A stretch of 64,000 bases of DNA from Bowmanella sp. JS7-9 (GTDB taxonomy: Bacteria > Pseudomonadota > Gammaproteobacteria > Enterobacterales > Alteromonadaceae): positions 62,001 to 126,000 of the forward strand of contig NZ_JXSY01000011.1 in NCBI RefSeq assembly GCF_004329715.1, written 5' to 3'. The number at the start of each line of letters is the position of its first letter. Positions within the stretch are counted from its first letter, which is position 1. The translations under genes and the position numbers were made by a program. Below, one piece after another: positions 36,864 through 46,190 of the stretch. The notes under the pieces were generated by a model, which worked only from the letters and a program-made list of their open reading frames with translations, did not search any database and had not been told where the DNA came from.

Positions 36864-37766
36864 TTACTTTTCAGACACCCAATCCATCTGAAAACTGGCT
36901 TTGCGTTTCTTTTCCAGCAGCTCTTCTATCAAGGGGGTGAGGATAAGCTCCATCGCCAGGCCCATCTTACCGCCGGGTACCACCATAGTATTTACCCGCG
37001 ACATAAACGCGCCATCAATCATCTGCAACAGATAGGGATAGTTGACGTTTTTCATCTCGCGACGGAAACGCACCACGACATAGCTTTCATCATGTGACGG
37101 GATCTCACGGGCACTGAACGGATTGGAGGTATCTACCGTAGGCACGCGCTGAAAATTCACGTGGGTCAGGGAAAACTGCGGGGTGATGTAATTAAAGTAG
37201 TCTTCCATACTGCGCACGATGCTGCTCATGACCGCCTCGCGGGAGTGGCCGCGTTCGGTGGTGTCGCGCACAATCTTCTGGATCCATTCCAGGTTAACAA
37301 TGGGCACCATGCCCACCAGTAAATCTACATGCTTCGCGACATTGGCTTCGTCGGTCACCACGCCACCGTGCAAGCCTTCGTAAAAGAGTAAATCGGTATT
37401 ATTAGGCAGGGTTTGCCAAGGCGTAAACGTGCCGGGCATTTGATTAAACGGTACGGCGTCATCGAAGGTGTGCAGATAACGACGAACTTGGCCTGAGCCC
37501 GTATCGCCATAGGCTTTAAACAGACTTTCCAATTGCACAAAATCATTGGCTCTTGGACCAAAATAGCTGATATGTCGGCCCTGCTCCTGGGCTTTACGGA
37601 TTTCTACTTCCATTTCCGGGCGGGTGTAACGGTGAAAAGCATCGCCCTCCACTTCCGCAGCATTGACGCCAAGATTGCGGAAAATATGCCGGATGGCAGC
37701 CGTGGTGGTGGTCGTGCCGGCACCGGATGAACCGGTAATGGCGAGAATCGGATGTTTTGCCGACAT
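36864..37766 (-). CDS. prkB: Phosphoribulokinase
   Basis: A 300-aa kinase of the bacterial PRK family. The P-loop GSSGAGTTTT is at about 10-19, then VEGDAFHRYTRPEM, and a Walker-B-like LFYEGLHGGV near 130. It phosphorylates ribulose 5-phosphate. No RuBisCO or other Calvin gene is in the window; heterotrophic gammaproteobacteria often keep this gene with unclear role. The ATG at 37766 is used because the protein then begins MSAKHPILAI as in the family. Confidence 0.93.
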   Translation of the reverse strand: MSAKHPILAITGSSGAGTTTTTAAIRHIFRNLGVNAAEVEGDAFHRYTRPEMEVEIRKAQEQGRHISYFGPRANDFVQLESLFKAYGDTGSGQVRRYLHTFDDAVPFNQMPGTFTPWQTLPNNTDLLFYEGLHGGVVTDEANVAKHVDLLVGMVPIVNLEWIQKIVRDTTERGHSREAVMSSIVRSMEDYFNYITPQFSLTHVNFQRVPTVDTSNPFSAREIPSHDESYVVVRFRREMKNVNYPYLLQMIDGAFMSRVNTMVVPGGKMGLAMELILTPLIEELLEKKRKASFQMDWVSEK

Positions 37767-37893
37767 ACACACTCGAATGTTTAGGAACGAAGGCTATTTA
37801 TAAGCAACGGCGGGGTATCAGGTCAAGTTTACCTGTGGCCGTAAGCAGCTAAAAAATGATTGGAAAAACAATAAATTGGCGACTAAAAACAGT

Positions 37894-37919
37894 AAAAAGC
37901 CCGCACTGGGCGGGCTTTT
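37894..37919 (-). terminator. Intrinsic terminator after purD
   Basis: GC-rich stem AGCCCGC/GCGGGCT flanked by A and T runs, lying between the purD stop (37927) and prkB. On the leftward strand the stem is followed by TTTTTACTG. Confidence 0.85.
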
Positions 37920-37926
37920 GAGCGGA

Positions 37927-39213
37927 TTAGTTTTGCTCGCGGGCAATAGCGCGCCAGGCGATATCTTTGCGATATTCCATGCCCTGCCAACTGATATCAT
38001 CAACCAGTTGATAGGCGCGTTGTTGCGCGGCAGAGACAGTTTCACCTAATGCGGTCGCGCACAGCACACGGCCTCCATTGGTGACCACCACTGCGTCTTT
38101 TAACGCGGTGCCGGCGTGGAATACTTTGGCATCGGTGTCCTCATCGATAGACAGGCCACTGATAACATCACCTTTGTTGTAACTGCCGGGATAACCGCCT
38201 GCGGCCAGTACGACACCCACGGCAGCGCGGCTATCAAACTCAATGGTTTGGCTATCCAGCTTGCCGTCGACTGCGGCCAGACACAGTGGGACCAGATCCG
38301 ACTGTAAGCGCAGCATAATCGGCTGGGTTTCCGGATCGCCAAAGCGGCAATTGTATTCAATCACTTTAGGTGTTCCATCTGCCATGATCATCAGTCCGGC
38401 ATACAGGAAGCCAGTATAAGGATGGCCTTCCGCGGCCATGCCCTGCACTGTGGGCATAATCACTTCGTCCATCACGCGTTGATGAATCTGCGGGGTGACC
38501 ACTGGCGCGGGTGAATAGGCGCCCATGCCACCGGTATTTGGTCCCTGATCACCATCGTAGGCACGTTTATGATCCTGGCTGGTGGCAAACGGCAGTACGT
38601 TTTTACCATCGACCATCACGATAAAGCTGGCTTCTTCGCCATCGAGGAATTCTTCGATAACCACCCGGCTACCAGCCTGACCAAACGCATTGCCCGCCAG
38701 CATATCGCGAATGGCGGCTTCGGCTTCTTCGATGGTCATTGCGACAATCACGCCTTTGCCCGCAGCCAAACCATCGGCTTTGACCACAATTGGCGCACCC
38801 ATTTTGTGCACGTAGGCAATCGCCGGTTCGATTTCAGTAAAGTTCTGATAATCAGCGGTCGGGATATGGTGGCGAGCCAGAAAATCTTTAGTGAATGCCT
38901 TGGAGCCTTCCAGCTGCGCGGCCCCTTTGGACGGACCGAATATTTTCAGACCTGCCTGCTCGAACGCATCCACCACACCGTTAACCAGCGGGGCTTCTGG
39001 CCCCACAATGGTCAAATCAATGTGTTCTTCGTTGGCGAAATACAGCAAGCCGTCAATGTCCTCGGCACTAACTGGCACATTTTTCAGGCCAGGTTCCAGT
39101 GCAGTGCCGGCATTACCCGGTGCCACATAGACTATATCGACGTTGGGCGACTGCGCGGCTTTCCATGCCAGAGCATGTTCGCGTCCGCCGCTACCAATGA
39201 CTAAAACTTTCAT
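37927..39213 (-). CDS. purD: Phosphoribosylamine-glycine ligase
   Basis: A 428-aa ATP-grasp enzyme for the second step of purine synthesis: 5-phosphoribosylamine plus glycine to GAR. The N-terminus VLVIGSGGREHALAW, the ATP-grasp elements KADGLAAGKGV and FGDPETQPIM, and family length all match. It follows purH by about 20 bases and is read as the second gene of purHD, ending at an intrinsic terminator. The frame is intact and no unusual feature is seen. Confidence 0.97.
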   Translation of the reverse strand: MKVLVIGSGGREHALAWKAAQSPNVDIVYVAPGNAGTALEPGLKNVPVSAEDIDGLLYFANEEHIDLTIVGPEAPLVNGVVDAFEQAGLKIFGPSKGAAQLEGSKAFTKDFLARHHIPTADYQNFTEIEPAIAYVHKMGAPIVVKADGLAAGKGVIVAMTIEEAEAAIRDMLAGNAFGQAGSRVVIEEFLDGEEASFIVMVDGKNVLPFATSQDHKRAYDGDQGPNTGGMGAYSPAPVVTPQIHQRVMDEVIMPTVQGMAAEGHPYTGFLYAGLMIMADGTPKVIEYNCRFGDPETQPIMLRLQSDLVPLCLAAVDGKLDSQTIEFDSRAAVGVVLAAGGYPGSYNKGDVISGLSIDEDTDAKVFHAGTALKDAVVVTNGGRVLCATALGETVSAAQQRAYQLVDDISWQGMEYRKDIAWRAIAREQN

Positions 39214-39234
39214 ATTTGCTTCCTTTATTCCCGC

Positions 39235-40833
39235 TTAGTGGCGGAAGTGTCGCATACCAGTGAATACCATGGCCATACCATGTTCGTCGGCCGCATCAAT
39301 CACTTCCTGGTCGCGCATCGAACCACCCGGTTGAATCACCGCGGTAATACCTGCTGCTGCCGCTGCATCAATACCGTCGCGGAACGGGAAGAAGGCGTCA
39401 GATGCCATGACCGAGCCTTTCACTTCCAGACCTTCGTCAGCCGCTTTAATACCGGCAATTTTGGCTGAGTAGACGCGGCTCATCTGACCGGCGCCGACAC
39501 CGATAGTGCGGCCATCTTTGCAATATACAATCGCATTGGATTTCACGTACTTAGCCACTTTCCAGGTAAACAACAGATCCTTTAATTCCTGCTCGGTTGG
39601 CTGGCGTTTACTGACAACCTGCAAATCTTCTGCGTCGACCATGCCGAAGTCACGTTCCTGCACCAGCAGGCCGCCGTTAACCCGTTTGATATCGTACTCA
39701 TCGGTCAATTGACCCTGCCAGTCACCACATGCCAGAACCCGCACGTTTTGTTTGGCAGCTAAAACCGCTTGCGCATCGGCACTGACGGTTGGTGCAATGA
39801 TTACTTCAACAAACTGACGGTCGATAATGGCCTGGGCCGTGGCCGCGTCCAATTCACGGTTAAACGCGATAATGCCGCCAAATGCCGACGTTGGATCAGT
39901 TTTGTACGCTAAATCATAGGCTTGCAGAATGTCGTCGCTGATTGCTACGCCACACGGGTTAGCATGTTTGACAATAACACAGGCTGGCTGATCGAATTCC
40001 TTAACACATTCCAGTGCCGCGTCGGTATCAGCGATATTGTTGTAAGACAGTTCTTTACCCTGCAGTTGCTCAGCTGTGGCAACGGAGGCTTCCTGAATCG
40101 TAGGCTCAACATAAAATGCGGCGGCCTGGTGGCTGTTTTCACCGTAGCGCAGGTCCTGCTTTTTAATAAACTGCATGTTGTAGGTGCGCGGGAACTCACT
40201 GTGATGGTGGTCACAGTCATCCTCACAATCGCCTTGTTCCAGGATGCTGCCAAAATAGTTGGCAATCATGCCATCGTATTGGGCGGTATGCTCGAACGCA
40301 GCAATCGCCAGATCGAAACGGGTATGCGGCAACAAAGAGCTATTGTTGTCGTTCATTTCGCTCAGTACCCGGGTGTAATCGCTGGCATTGACCACGATCG
40401 CCACGTCGTTATGGTTTTTGGCTGCCGCGCGCACCATGGTTGGGCCACCAATGTCGATGTTCTCTATGGCATCTTCCAGCGTGCAGTCTTCGTTGGCCAC
40501 GGTTTGAGCAAACGGATACAGGTTCACCACCACCATATCAATTGGCTGGATGTTATTTTCGGCCATCACGGCGTCATCCTGGCCACGACGGGCTAAAATA
40601 CCGCCATGGATTTTTGGATGCAGGGTCTTAACCCGGCCGTCCATGATTTCAGGGTGACCGGTGTAGTCAGAGACTTCGATTACCGGCAGGCCTTGTTCGG
40701 CCAATAATTTCGCAGTACCGCCAGTTGACAGTATTTCCACATCCATGGCGGCAAGCGCCTTGGCAAATTCAACGATTCCTGTTTTGTCAGATACACTCAG
40801 CAGAGCGCGACGGATAGGTTTAGCAGTGGCCAT
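39235..40833 (-). CDS. purH: Bifunctional AICAR formyltransferase/IMP cyclohydrolase
   Basis: A 532-aa protein catalysing the last two steps of IMP synthesis. The N-terminal MGS-like cyclohydrolase domain starts [18 protein letters not shown], and the C-terminal transformylase domain holds the KHANPCG motif (about 275-281) and [11 protein letters not shown]. Full length and intact. It heads purHD, downstream of and in the same direction as the dusB-fis pair, and is separated from fis by the fis terminator. Confidence 0.97.
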   Translation of the reverse strand: MATAKPIRRALLSVSDKTGIVEFAKALAAMDVEILSTGGTAKLLAEQGLPVIEVSDYTGHPEIMDGRVKTLHPKIHGGILARRGQDDAVMAENNIQPIDMVVVNLYPFAQTVANEDCTLEDAIENIDIGGPTMVRAAAKNHNDVAIVVNASDYTRVLSEMNDNNSSLLPHTRFDLAIAAFEHTAQYDGMIANYFGSILEQGDCEDDCDHHHSEFPRTYNMQFIKKQDLRYGENSHQAAAFYVEPTIQEASVATAEQLQGKELSYNNIADTDAALECVKEFDQPACVIVKHANPCGVAISDDILQAYDLAYKTDPTSAFGGIIAFNRELDAATAQAIIDRQFVEVIIAPTVSADAQAVLAAKQNVRVLACGDWQGQLTDEYDIKRVNGGLLVQERDFGMVDAEDLQVVSKRQPTEQELKDLLFTWKVAKYVKSNAIVYCKDGRTIGVGAGQMSRVYSAKIAGIKAADEGLEVKGSVMASDAFFPFRDGIDAAAAAGITAVIQPGGSMRDQEVIDAADEHGMAMVFTGMRHFRH

Positions 40834-40916
40834 GTCTCTTTCATTCCTCGGCGGGTTTGGTTCAACAGTCTAGGGATAAAACAATAAAATAAAAAATTTA
40901 CGAGCCATATAAGCGC

Positions 40917-40940
40917 AAAGAGCACCCGTGGGTGCTCTTT
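40917..40940 (-). terminator. Intrinsic terminator after fis
   Basis: A perfect 11-bp inverted repeat, AAAGAGCACCC/GGGTGCTCTTT, with a 2-base centre. It lies 14 bases beyond the fis stop (40954) and upstream of purH. Confidence 0.8.
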
Positions 40941-40953
40941 GTCGTTGTGCAGT

Positions 40954-41247
40954 TTAGTTCATGCCGTACTGCTTCAGTTTTTTGCGCAGGGTGCCGCGGT
41001 TGATACCCATCATGATGGCAGCGCGGGTTTGGTTGCCGCGAGTGTAAGTCATTACTTCTTCTAAGAGCGGCGCTTCAACTTCGGCTAAAACCAGGTCGTA
41101 CAGATTGTCGATGTCAGCGTTGTTTAATTCTTTCAGGTACTTGTTTACCGCTTGTTTTACTGTGTCGCGCAGTGGCTTTTGCGTTTGCGTTTGTGCAGCA
41201 GTAGTAACGGTAGTGGTGAATGGAGAACTTACATTTTGATCGAACAT
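40954..41247 (-). CDS. fis: DNA-binding protein Fis
   Basis: A 97-aa nucleoid protein with the C-terminal HTH ([20 protein letters not shown]) and the N-terminal beta-hairpin region of Fis. It binds DNA as a dimer and activates rRNA and growth-related promoters and site-specific recombination. It is the second gene of dusB-fis, as in E. coli, about 34 bases after dusB, with its own terminator. The length matches the 98-aa family norm. Confidence 0.97.
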   Translation of the reverse strand: MFDQNVSSPFTTTVTTAAQTQTQKPLRDTVKQAVNKYLKELNNADIDNLYDLVLAEVEAPLLEEVMTYTRGNQTRAAIMMGINRGTLRKKLKQYGMN

Positions 41248-41280
41248 AAACTTCAGGCTCTTTGTTTAAATTTAGTTTTG

Positions 41281-42282
41281 CTAGAGGGCGACGCGAACGA
41301 CGCCCGCTGTATTTTCAAAATACTGTTGTAGCGCGTCCAATTGCGCCGCAGCATCTTCAATGGTGTTGAATTGCCGCTTAAATTGTCCTGCGTGCTCGTC
41401 ACTGGCCAGATACCAGCCGACGTGCTTGCGAGCAATGCGCGGTCCCAAATGGTCACCGTAAAACGCATGCACATTTTTGATGTGCGTCAGCAAAATCCGA
41501 CAAACTTCCTCGGCCGTTGGCGAGTCCAGATATTCGCCGGTGCGCAGGTAATGCACTATCTCGCGAAATATCCAGGGACGACCCTGGGCGCCGCGACCCA
41601 CCATCACGCCATCGGCGCCGGTGTAATCGAGGACAAATTTGGCTTTTTCTGCTGTATCGATATCCCCGTTGGCAATCACCGGAATATCAATCGCTCGCTT
41701 TATTTCCCGAATTGTGGCGTATTCTGCCTCGCCCTTGTACATACATGCTCGTGTCCGGCCATGTACGGCGAGTGATTGAATGCCGTTTGCCTGAGCAATT
41801 TCAGCAATACGCACACCGTTGCGGTTGTCAGTATCCCAACCGGTTCGGATTTTCAGAGTGACCGGAACATCAACCGCCGCCACCACGGCGCGAATGATAT
41901 CTGTGACCAAATCCGGAAATTGCAGAAGAGCAGAACCTGCATACTTCTTATTTACCTTCTTGGCCGGACACCCCATATTGATGTCGATAATCTGAGCACC
42001 ATTTTGCACATTAAACTGTGCAGCCTGGGCCATCAGTTCCGAGTCCGAACCTGCAATTTGCACAGAACGAACGCCGACTTCGCCATCATGGTTCATACGC
42101 TGTCGGGACTTTTCCGAATCCCAGACTTTGGGGTTACTGGATAGCATCTCTGATACCACCAGGCCCGCGCCCATCTCGCGACATAGTTGCCGGAAAGGAC
42201 GATCCGTAACGCCCGCCATAGGTGCCAGGAAAACATTGTTTGGCAGTACGTACGGTCCGATTTTAATCGTGTCGTCGTTCAA
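41281..42282 (-). CDS. dusB: tRNA-dihydrouridine synthase B
   Basis: A 333-aa FMN enzyme that reduces uridine in tRNA. The N-terminal LAPMAGVTDRPFR, the motif MGCPAKKVNKKYAGSALL with the catalytic Cys, and GDIDTAEKA fit DusB. It is the first gene of dusB-fis. The 265 bases upstream, to prmA, are AT-rich and should hold its promoter; no clear elements could be assigned. Confidence 0.96.
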   Translation of the reverse strand: MNDDTIKIGPYVLPNNVFLAPMAGVTDRPFRQLCREMGAGLVVSEMLSSNPKVWDSEKSRQRMNHDGEVGVRSVQIAGSDSELMAQAAQFNVQNGAQIIDINMGCPAKKVNKKYAGSALLQFPDLVTDIIRAVVAAVDVPVTLKIRTGWDTDNRNGVRIAEIAQANGIQSLAVHGRTRACMYKGEAEYATIREIKRAIDIPVIANGDIDTAEKAKFVLDYTGADGVMVGRGAQGRPWIFREIVHYLRTGEYLDSPTAEEVCRILLTHIKNVHAFYGDHLGPRIARKHVGWYLASDEHAGQFKRQFNTIEDAAAQLDALQQYFENTAGVVRVAL

Positions 42283-42547
42283 AAAATGTTCACCCCTCTA
42301 AAACGGCCGGCAAGTTTACGTTTTTTGCCCCCACTTGAAAAGCCGAATAATTGAACAAAAGTGGCTTTTTTTTCGCCCTGACGGCTTGACATTTTTGAAT
42401 CATTTGAAAAATAAATGAACAAGGTTCAGTAATTAACGATTTACTTACAAGGCTTGAAATGCGTGGCTCAGATAGAATTTTGCAGGCACGGCCGATATTG
42501 ACAAATCGTTGAATTTACATACGTATTCAGCCGCAAGGTGGCCTTGA

Positions 42548-43432
42548 CTAGGCGTTGGTTTTTTCGCCGCTGACCCGTGTCCAGTCGCCATCTATGGCAA
42601 CGTCTTCTAATTGATAGGTGGCTTGATATAAATCAGTGATGCTGCTGACCTGCTCATCGAGAATCCCGGACATCACCAGCTTGCCGTTGAGCTTGCAGTA
42701 AGAATCGATAATGGGCTTCAGATCCCGCAAGGTGGCAGCAAGAATATTCGCCAACACATAATCACCCTGAATATCAGGTGCAGCATCCGGCAGATACAGT
42801 TCGATCTGTTCGCCTACGCCGTTACGGTCAGCGTTTGCCTGACTGGCTTGCAATGCCTGCGGGTCGATGTCGATACCAATCACGCGTGCGGCGCCGAGTT
42901 TTAAAGCGGCAATCCCTAAAATGCCTGATCCACAGCCGAAGTCGATGACGACCTTGCCGCGCAGGTCCTGTTTGTCTAACCAACGTAAGCACAATGCAGT
43001 CGTTTCATGGGTGCCGGTGCCAAAGGCCAGACCCGGATCGAGCATGACATTGACCGCATCTGGATCCGGCACATCGCGCCAGCTGGGGCAAATCCACAGA
43101 CGCTCGCCAAACTGCATGGGGTGGAAGTTATCCATCCATTCCCGTTCCCAGTCTTTGTCTTCCAGCGGTTCCAGGCGGTATTTAAAATTGGCCCCAAGTA
43201 CCCGGGCTTTACCCAGGTTTTTAATGATTTGTGGCATGTCATCACTGGCATCGAATAAGCCGACCACGATGGTTTCCGGCCATAACATAATTTCGCCGGG
43301 TTTTGGCTCGTACTGAGGACTGTCTTTGGCATCCAGAAAGGTCACCGCCTGCGCACCATTGGCACTCATGATATTGCCGATTTGTTCAGCTTTTTTCGGA
43401 GTCGTTTCAATACGTAGTTGTAACCAGGCCAT
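42548..43432 (-). CDS. prmA: Ribosomal protein L11 methyltransferase
   Basis: A 294-aa AdoMet-dependent enzyme that trimethylates ribosomal protein L11. The substrate domain is followed by the AdoMet motif [16 protein letters not shown] (about 162-177) and the NILA motif. The protein is full length and close to the family. prmA next to dusB-fis is a conserved gammaproteobacterial arrangement; the usual accBC neighbour is here separated by five small genes (43563-45875). Confidence 0.96.
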   Translation of the reverse strand: MAWLQLRIETTPKKAEQIGNIMSANGAQAVTFLDAKDSPQYEPKPGEIMLWPETIVVGLFDASDDMPQIIKNLGKARVLGANFKYRLEPLEDKDWEREWMDNFHPMQFGERLWICPSWRDVPDPDAVNVMLDPGLAFGTGTHETTALCLRWLDKQDLRGKVVIDFGCGSGILGIAALKLGAARVIGIDIDPQALQASQANADRNGVGEQIELYLPDAAPDIQGDYVLANILAATLRDLKPIIDSYCKLNGKLVMSGILDEQVSSITDLYQATYQLEDVAIDGDWTRVSGEKTNA

Positions 43433-43562
43433 GGTGAGTCCTCATTTTTAAGGGCGCGCATCATACCGTAAATTGCTTTGACGCGCAGGTGTCTTGTGCA
43501 AGTGGTAAAAAATAACAATCTTTTTCTATAGTTAAGCCAATTACTAACAGTGAGACGGTTTT

Positions 43563-44018
43563 ATGAGCCACTTTTCGCAGGTCCGGGATTTACTCAAACA
43601 TAATCAGCAACAGCATAGCCAGATAGCGCAATTTTATGCCGGTCTGGCTGCACAAACCAGTAATCCACGTGCCGCCATGTTACTCACCACATTACATCAG
43701 CACGAAACGCAGTTAGCCGGCGAATTAAATCGTTATCTGCAGACCGGGTGTGACAACGTACTCAATACATTTTTTCAGTATGATCATGAACATAGCGTGC
43801 AATCACTGATGCAGGTGGAGGATGCTGAATTCACCACTGAAGATGAGGTGATTTCGCTGGCCAGCCGTATTGATGAATATTTTTTGCAGCTATACGAGGA
43901 AATGCGCGAGGCGGTGGAGCACAGTGAAGTGCGCGACATGTTTGAAAATCTGGCTCAGCATATCACCGAGGAAAAGAAACGCCTGTCGACAGACATTTAT
44001 TCGTTACAGGATATTTAA
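43563..44018 (+). CDS. Ferritin/rubrerythrin-like helical protein (putative)
   Basis: A 151-aa, nearly all-helical protein. It has QHETQLAGEL in one helix and repeated E/H pairs in another (EEMREAVEHSEVRDMFENL, then HITEEKKRL), reminiscent of the diiron four-helix bundle of rubrerythrin-like proteins, but not every ligand can be matched. No signal peptide. It sits alone, rightward, between prmA and a small membrane protein. The call is tentative. Confidence 0.6.
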   Translation: MSHFSQVRDLLKHNQQQHSQIAQFYAGLAAQTSNPRAAMLLTTLHQHETQLAGELNRYLQTGCDNVLNTFFQYDHEHSVQSLMQVEDAEFTTEDEVISLASRIDEYFLQLYEEMREAVEHSEVRDMFENLAQHITEEKKRLSTDIYSLQDI

Positions 44019-44084
44019 TATTCCCTTGGCGAGCATAGCGTCTTTGGGCATAGTGGTTATGAATAACAACAAAAAGGAATACTT

Positions 44085-44510
44085 ATGTCTGACTCCCTTC
44101 CACGCTGGTATACGCCAGTGTCGATTATGGCGCTAATCTGGAACATTCTCGGTCTGCTGGCGTTTACGGCGCAGGTGATGATCACTGATGAGATGATCGC
44201 CGCGATGCCAGCACCAGAAAACATGCTCTACGCCAATATCCCGTTATGGGCCACGATTGCATTCGGGGTGGCGACGATTGGTGGCACGCTGGGTGCACTG
44301 ATGCTGGTGATGAAAAAGTCACTGGCGTTGCCGTTACTGATTGTGTCGCTGGTTGGTGTGCTGGTTCAGGATTACCACAGCTTTTTGGTTATCAATGTGA
44401 TTGACGTGTTTGGGTACACCAGTCTGATTATGCCGGCCATAGTGCTGGTAATCGGTGTGCTGTTGATTCTGTTGGCGCGTAAAGGTCAGGCTAACGGCTG
44501 GTTGAATTAG
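44085..44510 (+). CDS. Four-helix integral membrane protein
   Basis: A 141-aa protein with four predicted membrane helices (about 10-33, 46-70, 78-98, 112-134) and short loops. AAGGA precedes the ATG. Similar small proteins are common in marine gammaproteobacteria and are often loosely named sugar-transporter-like or DoxX-like; no catalytic residues are evident. The stop overlaps the end of the convergent DCC-family gene. Function unknown. Confidence 0.72.
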   Translation: MSDSLPRWYTPVSIMALIWNILGLLAFTAQVMITDEMIAAMPAPENMLYANIPLWATIAFGVATIGGTLGALMLVMKKSLALPLLIVSLVGVLVQDYHSFLVINVIDVFGYTSLIMPAIVLVIGVLLILLARKGQANGWLN

Positions 44511-44911
44511 TCACGTCGGCATTGTCCGTTGTCGCAACGTTGTTGTCCGGTTAACCAGCCGGATATTCGATAGCGATGACGGGCAAACCACAAATACAAC
44601 GGATCGGCCAGCCATCTTACCCAGCGCCAACCAAGCGGCGCGACCAACCAGCCTCTGCCGGCCAATTGCCAGGCGTAGCGGGTGACATCCAATCCACGTA
44701 AAATCTGCCCATCGGCGCGCTGTCCGAGTAAAATTCGGTTCGCTTCCTGATAGTCAATATGGGCGAAATGACTAGCGAAGTGTGCAGTCTGAATATCCAC
44801 AAAAGCTATTTGCCCATCGCGACAAAGTTTGCCCAATTGAGTGACTTCATGCACGCACAAGGGGCAATAGCCATCGTAAAACAGGGTGAGCGCAGCAGAT
44901 TCAGTCGGCAT
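44507..44911 (-). CDS. DCC-family (DUF393) thiol-disulfide oxidoreductase-like protein
   Basis: A 134-aa protein starting with the family signature LFYDGYCPLCVHEV (DGxCxxC), the reason for the name DCC. The rest, including the C-terminal WLADPLYLWFARHRYRISGW, fits the YuxK/DUF393 group, thought to act on disulfides. It is the first of three leftward genes that are unrelated to the flanking housekeeping block. Confidence 0.85.
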   Translation of the reverse strand: MPTESAALTLFYDGYCPLCVHEVTQLGKLCRDGQIAFVDIQTAHFASHFAHIDYQEANRILLGQRADGQILRGLDVTRYAWQLAGRGWLVAPLGWRWVRWLADPLYLWFARHRYRISGWLTGQQRCDNGQCRRD

Positions 44912-44945
44912 GGTGTGACCTTGTCAGGGCTGATAAAGCACAGGC

Positions 44946-45386
44946 TTATACCGTCCAGCTGAACAACCCGTGCAGTAACACTACCACCAGGGTGACTTTA
45001 ATCCGCAGTGGTAAATAGTATTCGGGCAATTCATGGCGGTTTAGGGTATCGACCAACAAAATGAGCAGATAGCTTACCATCAGCATGATGCTGGCGTGCA
45101 CCCCGGATACCACACCCATCGCGGCCCAGCCTACTAATGCAAGAATGTTGCTCACTACCGCGATGATGGTTTGATTGGCGCTGGATTTTTCGCGCAGCAA
45201 TCTGCCCCACATACTACCTGCCATAAACGCGTTGATGACCGCACTGTAACTTAAAAACAGTTTGTCAGCGGGGATAAACCAAAGTGATAGCCCCAGCCAC
45301 ATCATCAGCAGGCTGACGACGAAAGGCGCTGCGCCGGCATAGGTCAGAATCGTGAGTACGTTTGCAGGGTGTTTTGAATCAGACAT
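44946..45386 (-). CDS. DUF3429 membrane protein
   Basis: A 146-aa protein with four to five hydrophobic helices and the family start NVLTILTYAGAAPFVVSLLM. Members are of unknown function. It is 34 bases upstream of the DCC-family gene on the same strand, and GNAT lies further upstream. SD support is modest. Predicted inner membrane. Confidence 0.75.
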   Translation of the reverse strand: MSDSKHPANVLTILTYAGAAPFVVSLLMMWLGLSLWFIPADKLFLSYSAVINAFMAGSMWGRLLREKSSANQTIIAVVSNILALVGWAAMGVVSGVHASIMLMVSYLLILLVDTLNRHELPEYYLPLRIKVTLVVVLLHGLFSWTV

Positions 45387-45452
45387 GGCATTTCCTTATT
45401 TGTAGCGTTATAACCCCAGTGCAGGAAAATCGATCACTTCTACTACAGCCTA

Positions 45453-45875
45453 TCAGAGAAATCGCTGCATGCGGATAAACATAACACCTTGTTTGACAAA
45501 GGGTTCACCATAGGGCTGCAATTCGAATTTTTGATACAAAGTCTGCGCGCTGAGTCGCGCATCGCACCAAAAGCGGCTCGCACCCTGTTGATTTAGCGTG
45601 GCGATGATGTGCGTCAACATGGCTGAACCGATACCCCGGCCCTGAAAATCCGGATGGGTGGCAAACTTACGCAAACGCGCCCCTTTATCGTCAAACACCG
45701 AGGCCACGCAAACTAACTGTTCATCCCAATATCCACCCAGATGTAACGCTGCATGGTCATCGGGTAACACGCTACTGCTGACAGGCATGTCTGGCCATAA
45801 AACCTGTTGCCGAAGGGGCAGGGTTTGCTCCGCTCGAATCGACCTGATTTTTAGCTGATGGCTGCCCTGTGACAT
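45453..45875 (-). CDS. GNAT-family N-acetyltransferase
   Basis: A 140-aa GNAT-fold protein. The acetyl-CoA-binding motif FQGRGIGSAMLTHII (about 80-94) is clear, preceded by the beta-strand KFATHPDF. The substrate is unknown. It is the outermost of the leftward small genes. Upstream is an AT-rich gap with a LacI-type palindrome 74 bases before its start, which could regulate it. Confidence 0.88.
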   Translation of the reverse strand: MSQGSHQLKIRSIRAEQTLPLRQQVLWPDMPVSSSVLPDDHAALHLGGYWDEQLVCVASVFDDKGARLRKFATHPDFQGRGIGSAMLTHIIATLNQQGASRFWCDARLSAQTLYQKFELQPYGEPFVKQGVMFIRMQRFL

Positions 45876-45948
45876 CTTGATTCCCGATTATTTAGGATTG
45901 GTATGGAACCCTGTAATAAAGCGTATAAAACAATTGTTAACAACTGTA

Positions 45949-45962
45949 TGCAAGCGCTTACA
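45949..45962. promoter_or_regulatory. Orphan LacI-family-type operator
   Basis: TGCAAGCGCTTACA, a near-perfect palindrome around the AAGCGCTT core typical of LacI/GalR-family operators (TGTAAGCGCTTACA-like). The only gene it could serve by position is the leftward GNAT gene; no carbohydrate gene adjoins it. Confidence 0.5.
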
Positions 45963-46150
45963 TGTGTGGTTTATATTTTTATAAATAATAAAAAGTCGCT
46001 ATATATCATTGGGTTGTTTCATTCAATTTAAGTTAAAGCGATTAGCTAACGATAAAACGATTTCTGGTGTAAAACTGACTGTTTGCAATGGTCTTTTCAG
46101 CCATTTATATGATAGATAATTTTAAAAGTGTTTATTTTGTAACCTAATAA

Positions 46151-46175
46151 AAAAGCCTGCTGTGAGCAGGCTTTT
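46151..46175 (-). terminator. Intrinsic terminator after accC
   Basis: Perfect 10-bp stem AAAAGCCTGC/GCAGGCTTTT with a 5-base loop. On the leftward strand it is followed by TTATTAGG. It starts about 16 bases after the accC stop. Confidence 0.85.
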
Positions 46176-46190
46176 GGATACATTCCCGGC

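Larger units (their letters stand above)
45876..46190. other. AT-rich intergenic region between accC and GNAT gene
   Basis: This 315-bp stretch shows no credible gene. It contains an isolated LacI-type palindrome (45949-45962), a TTGTTAACAA palindrome just before it, AT-rich runs, and the accC terminator at its right end. No repeat or mobile-element end is seen. Confidence 0.7.

Noticed and set aside
36864-37766. Calvin-cycle locus because of phosphoribulokinase
   Set aside because: No RuBisCO or other Calvin gene is nearby, and prkB is common in heterotrophic gammaproteobacteria.
42338-42373. Hairpin AAAAGCC/GGCTTTTTTTT as a terminator
   Set aside because: The T-run is in the rightward direction, but no gene is transcribed rightward into it; likely chance in AT-rich DNA.
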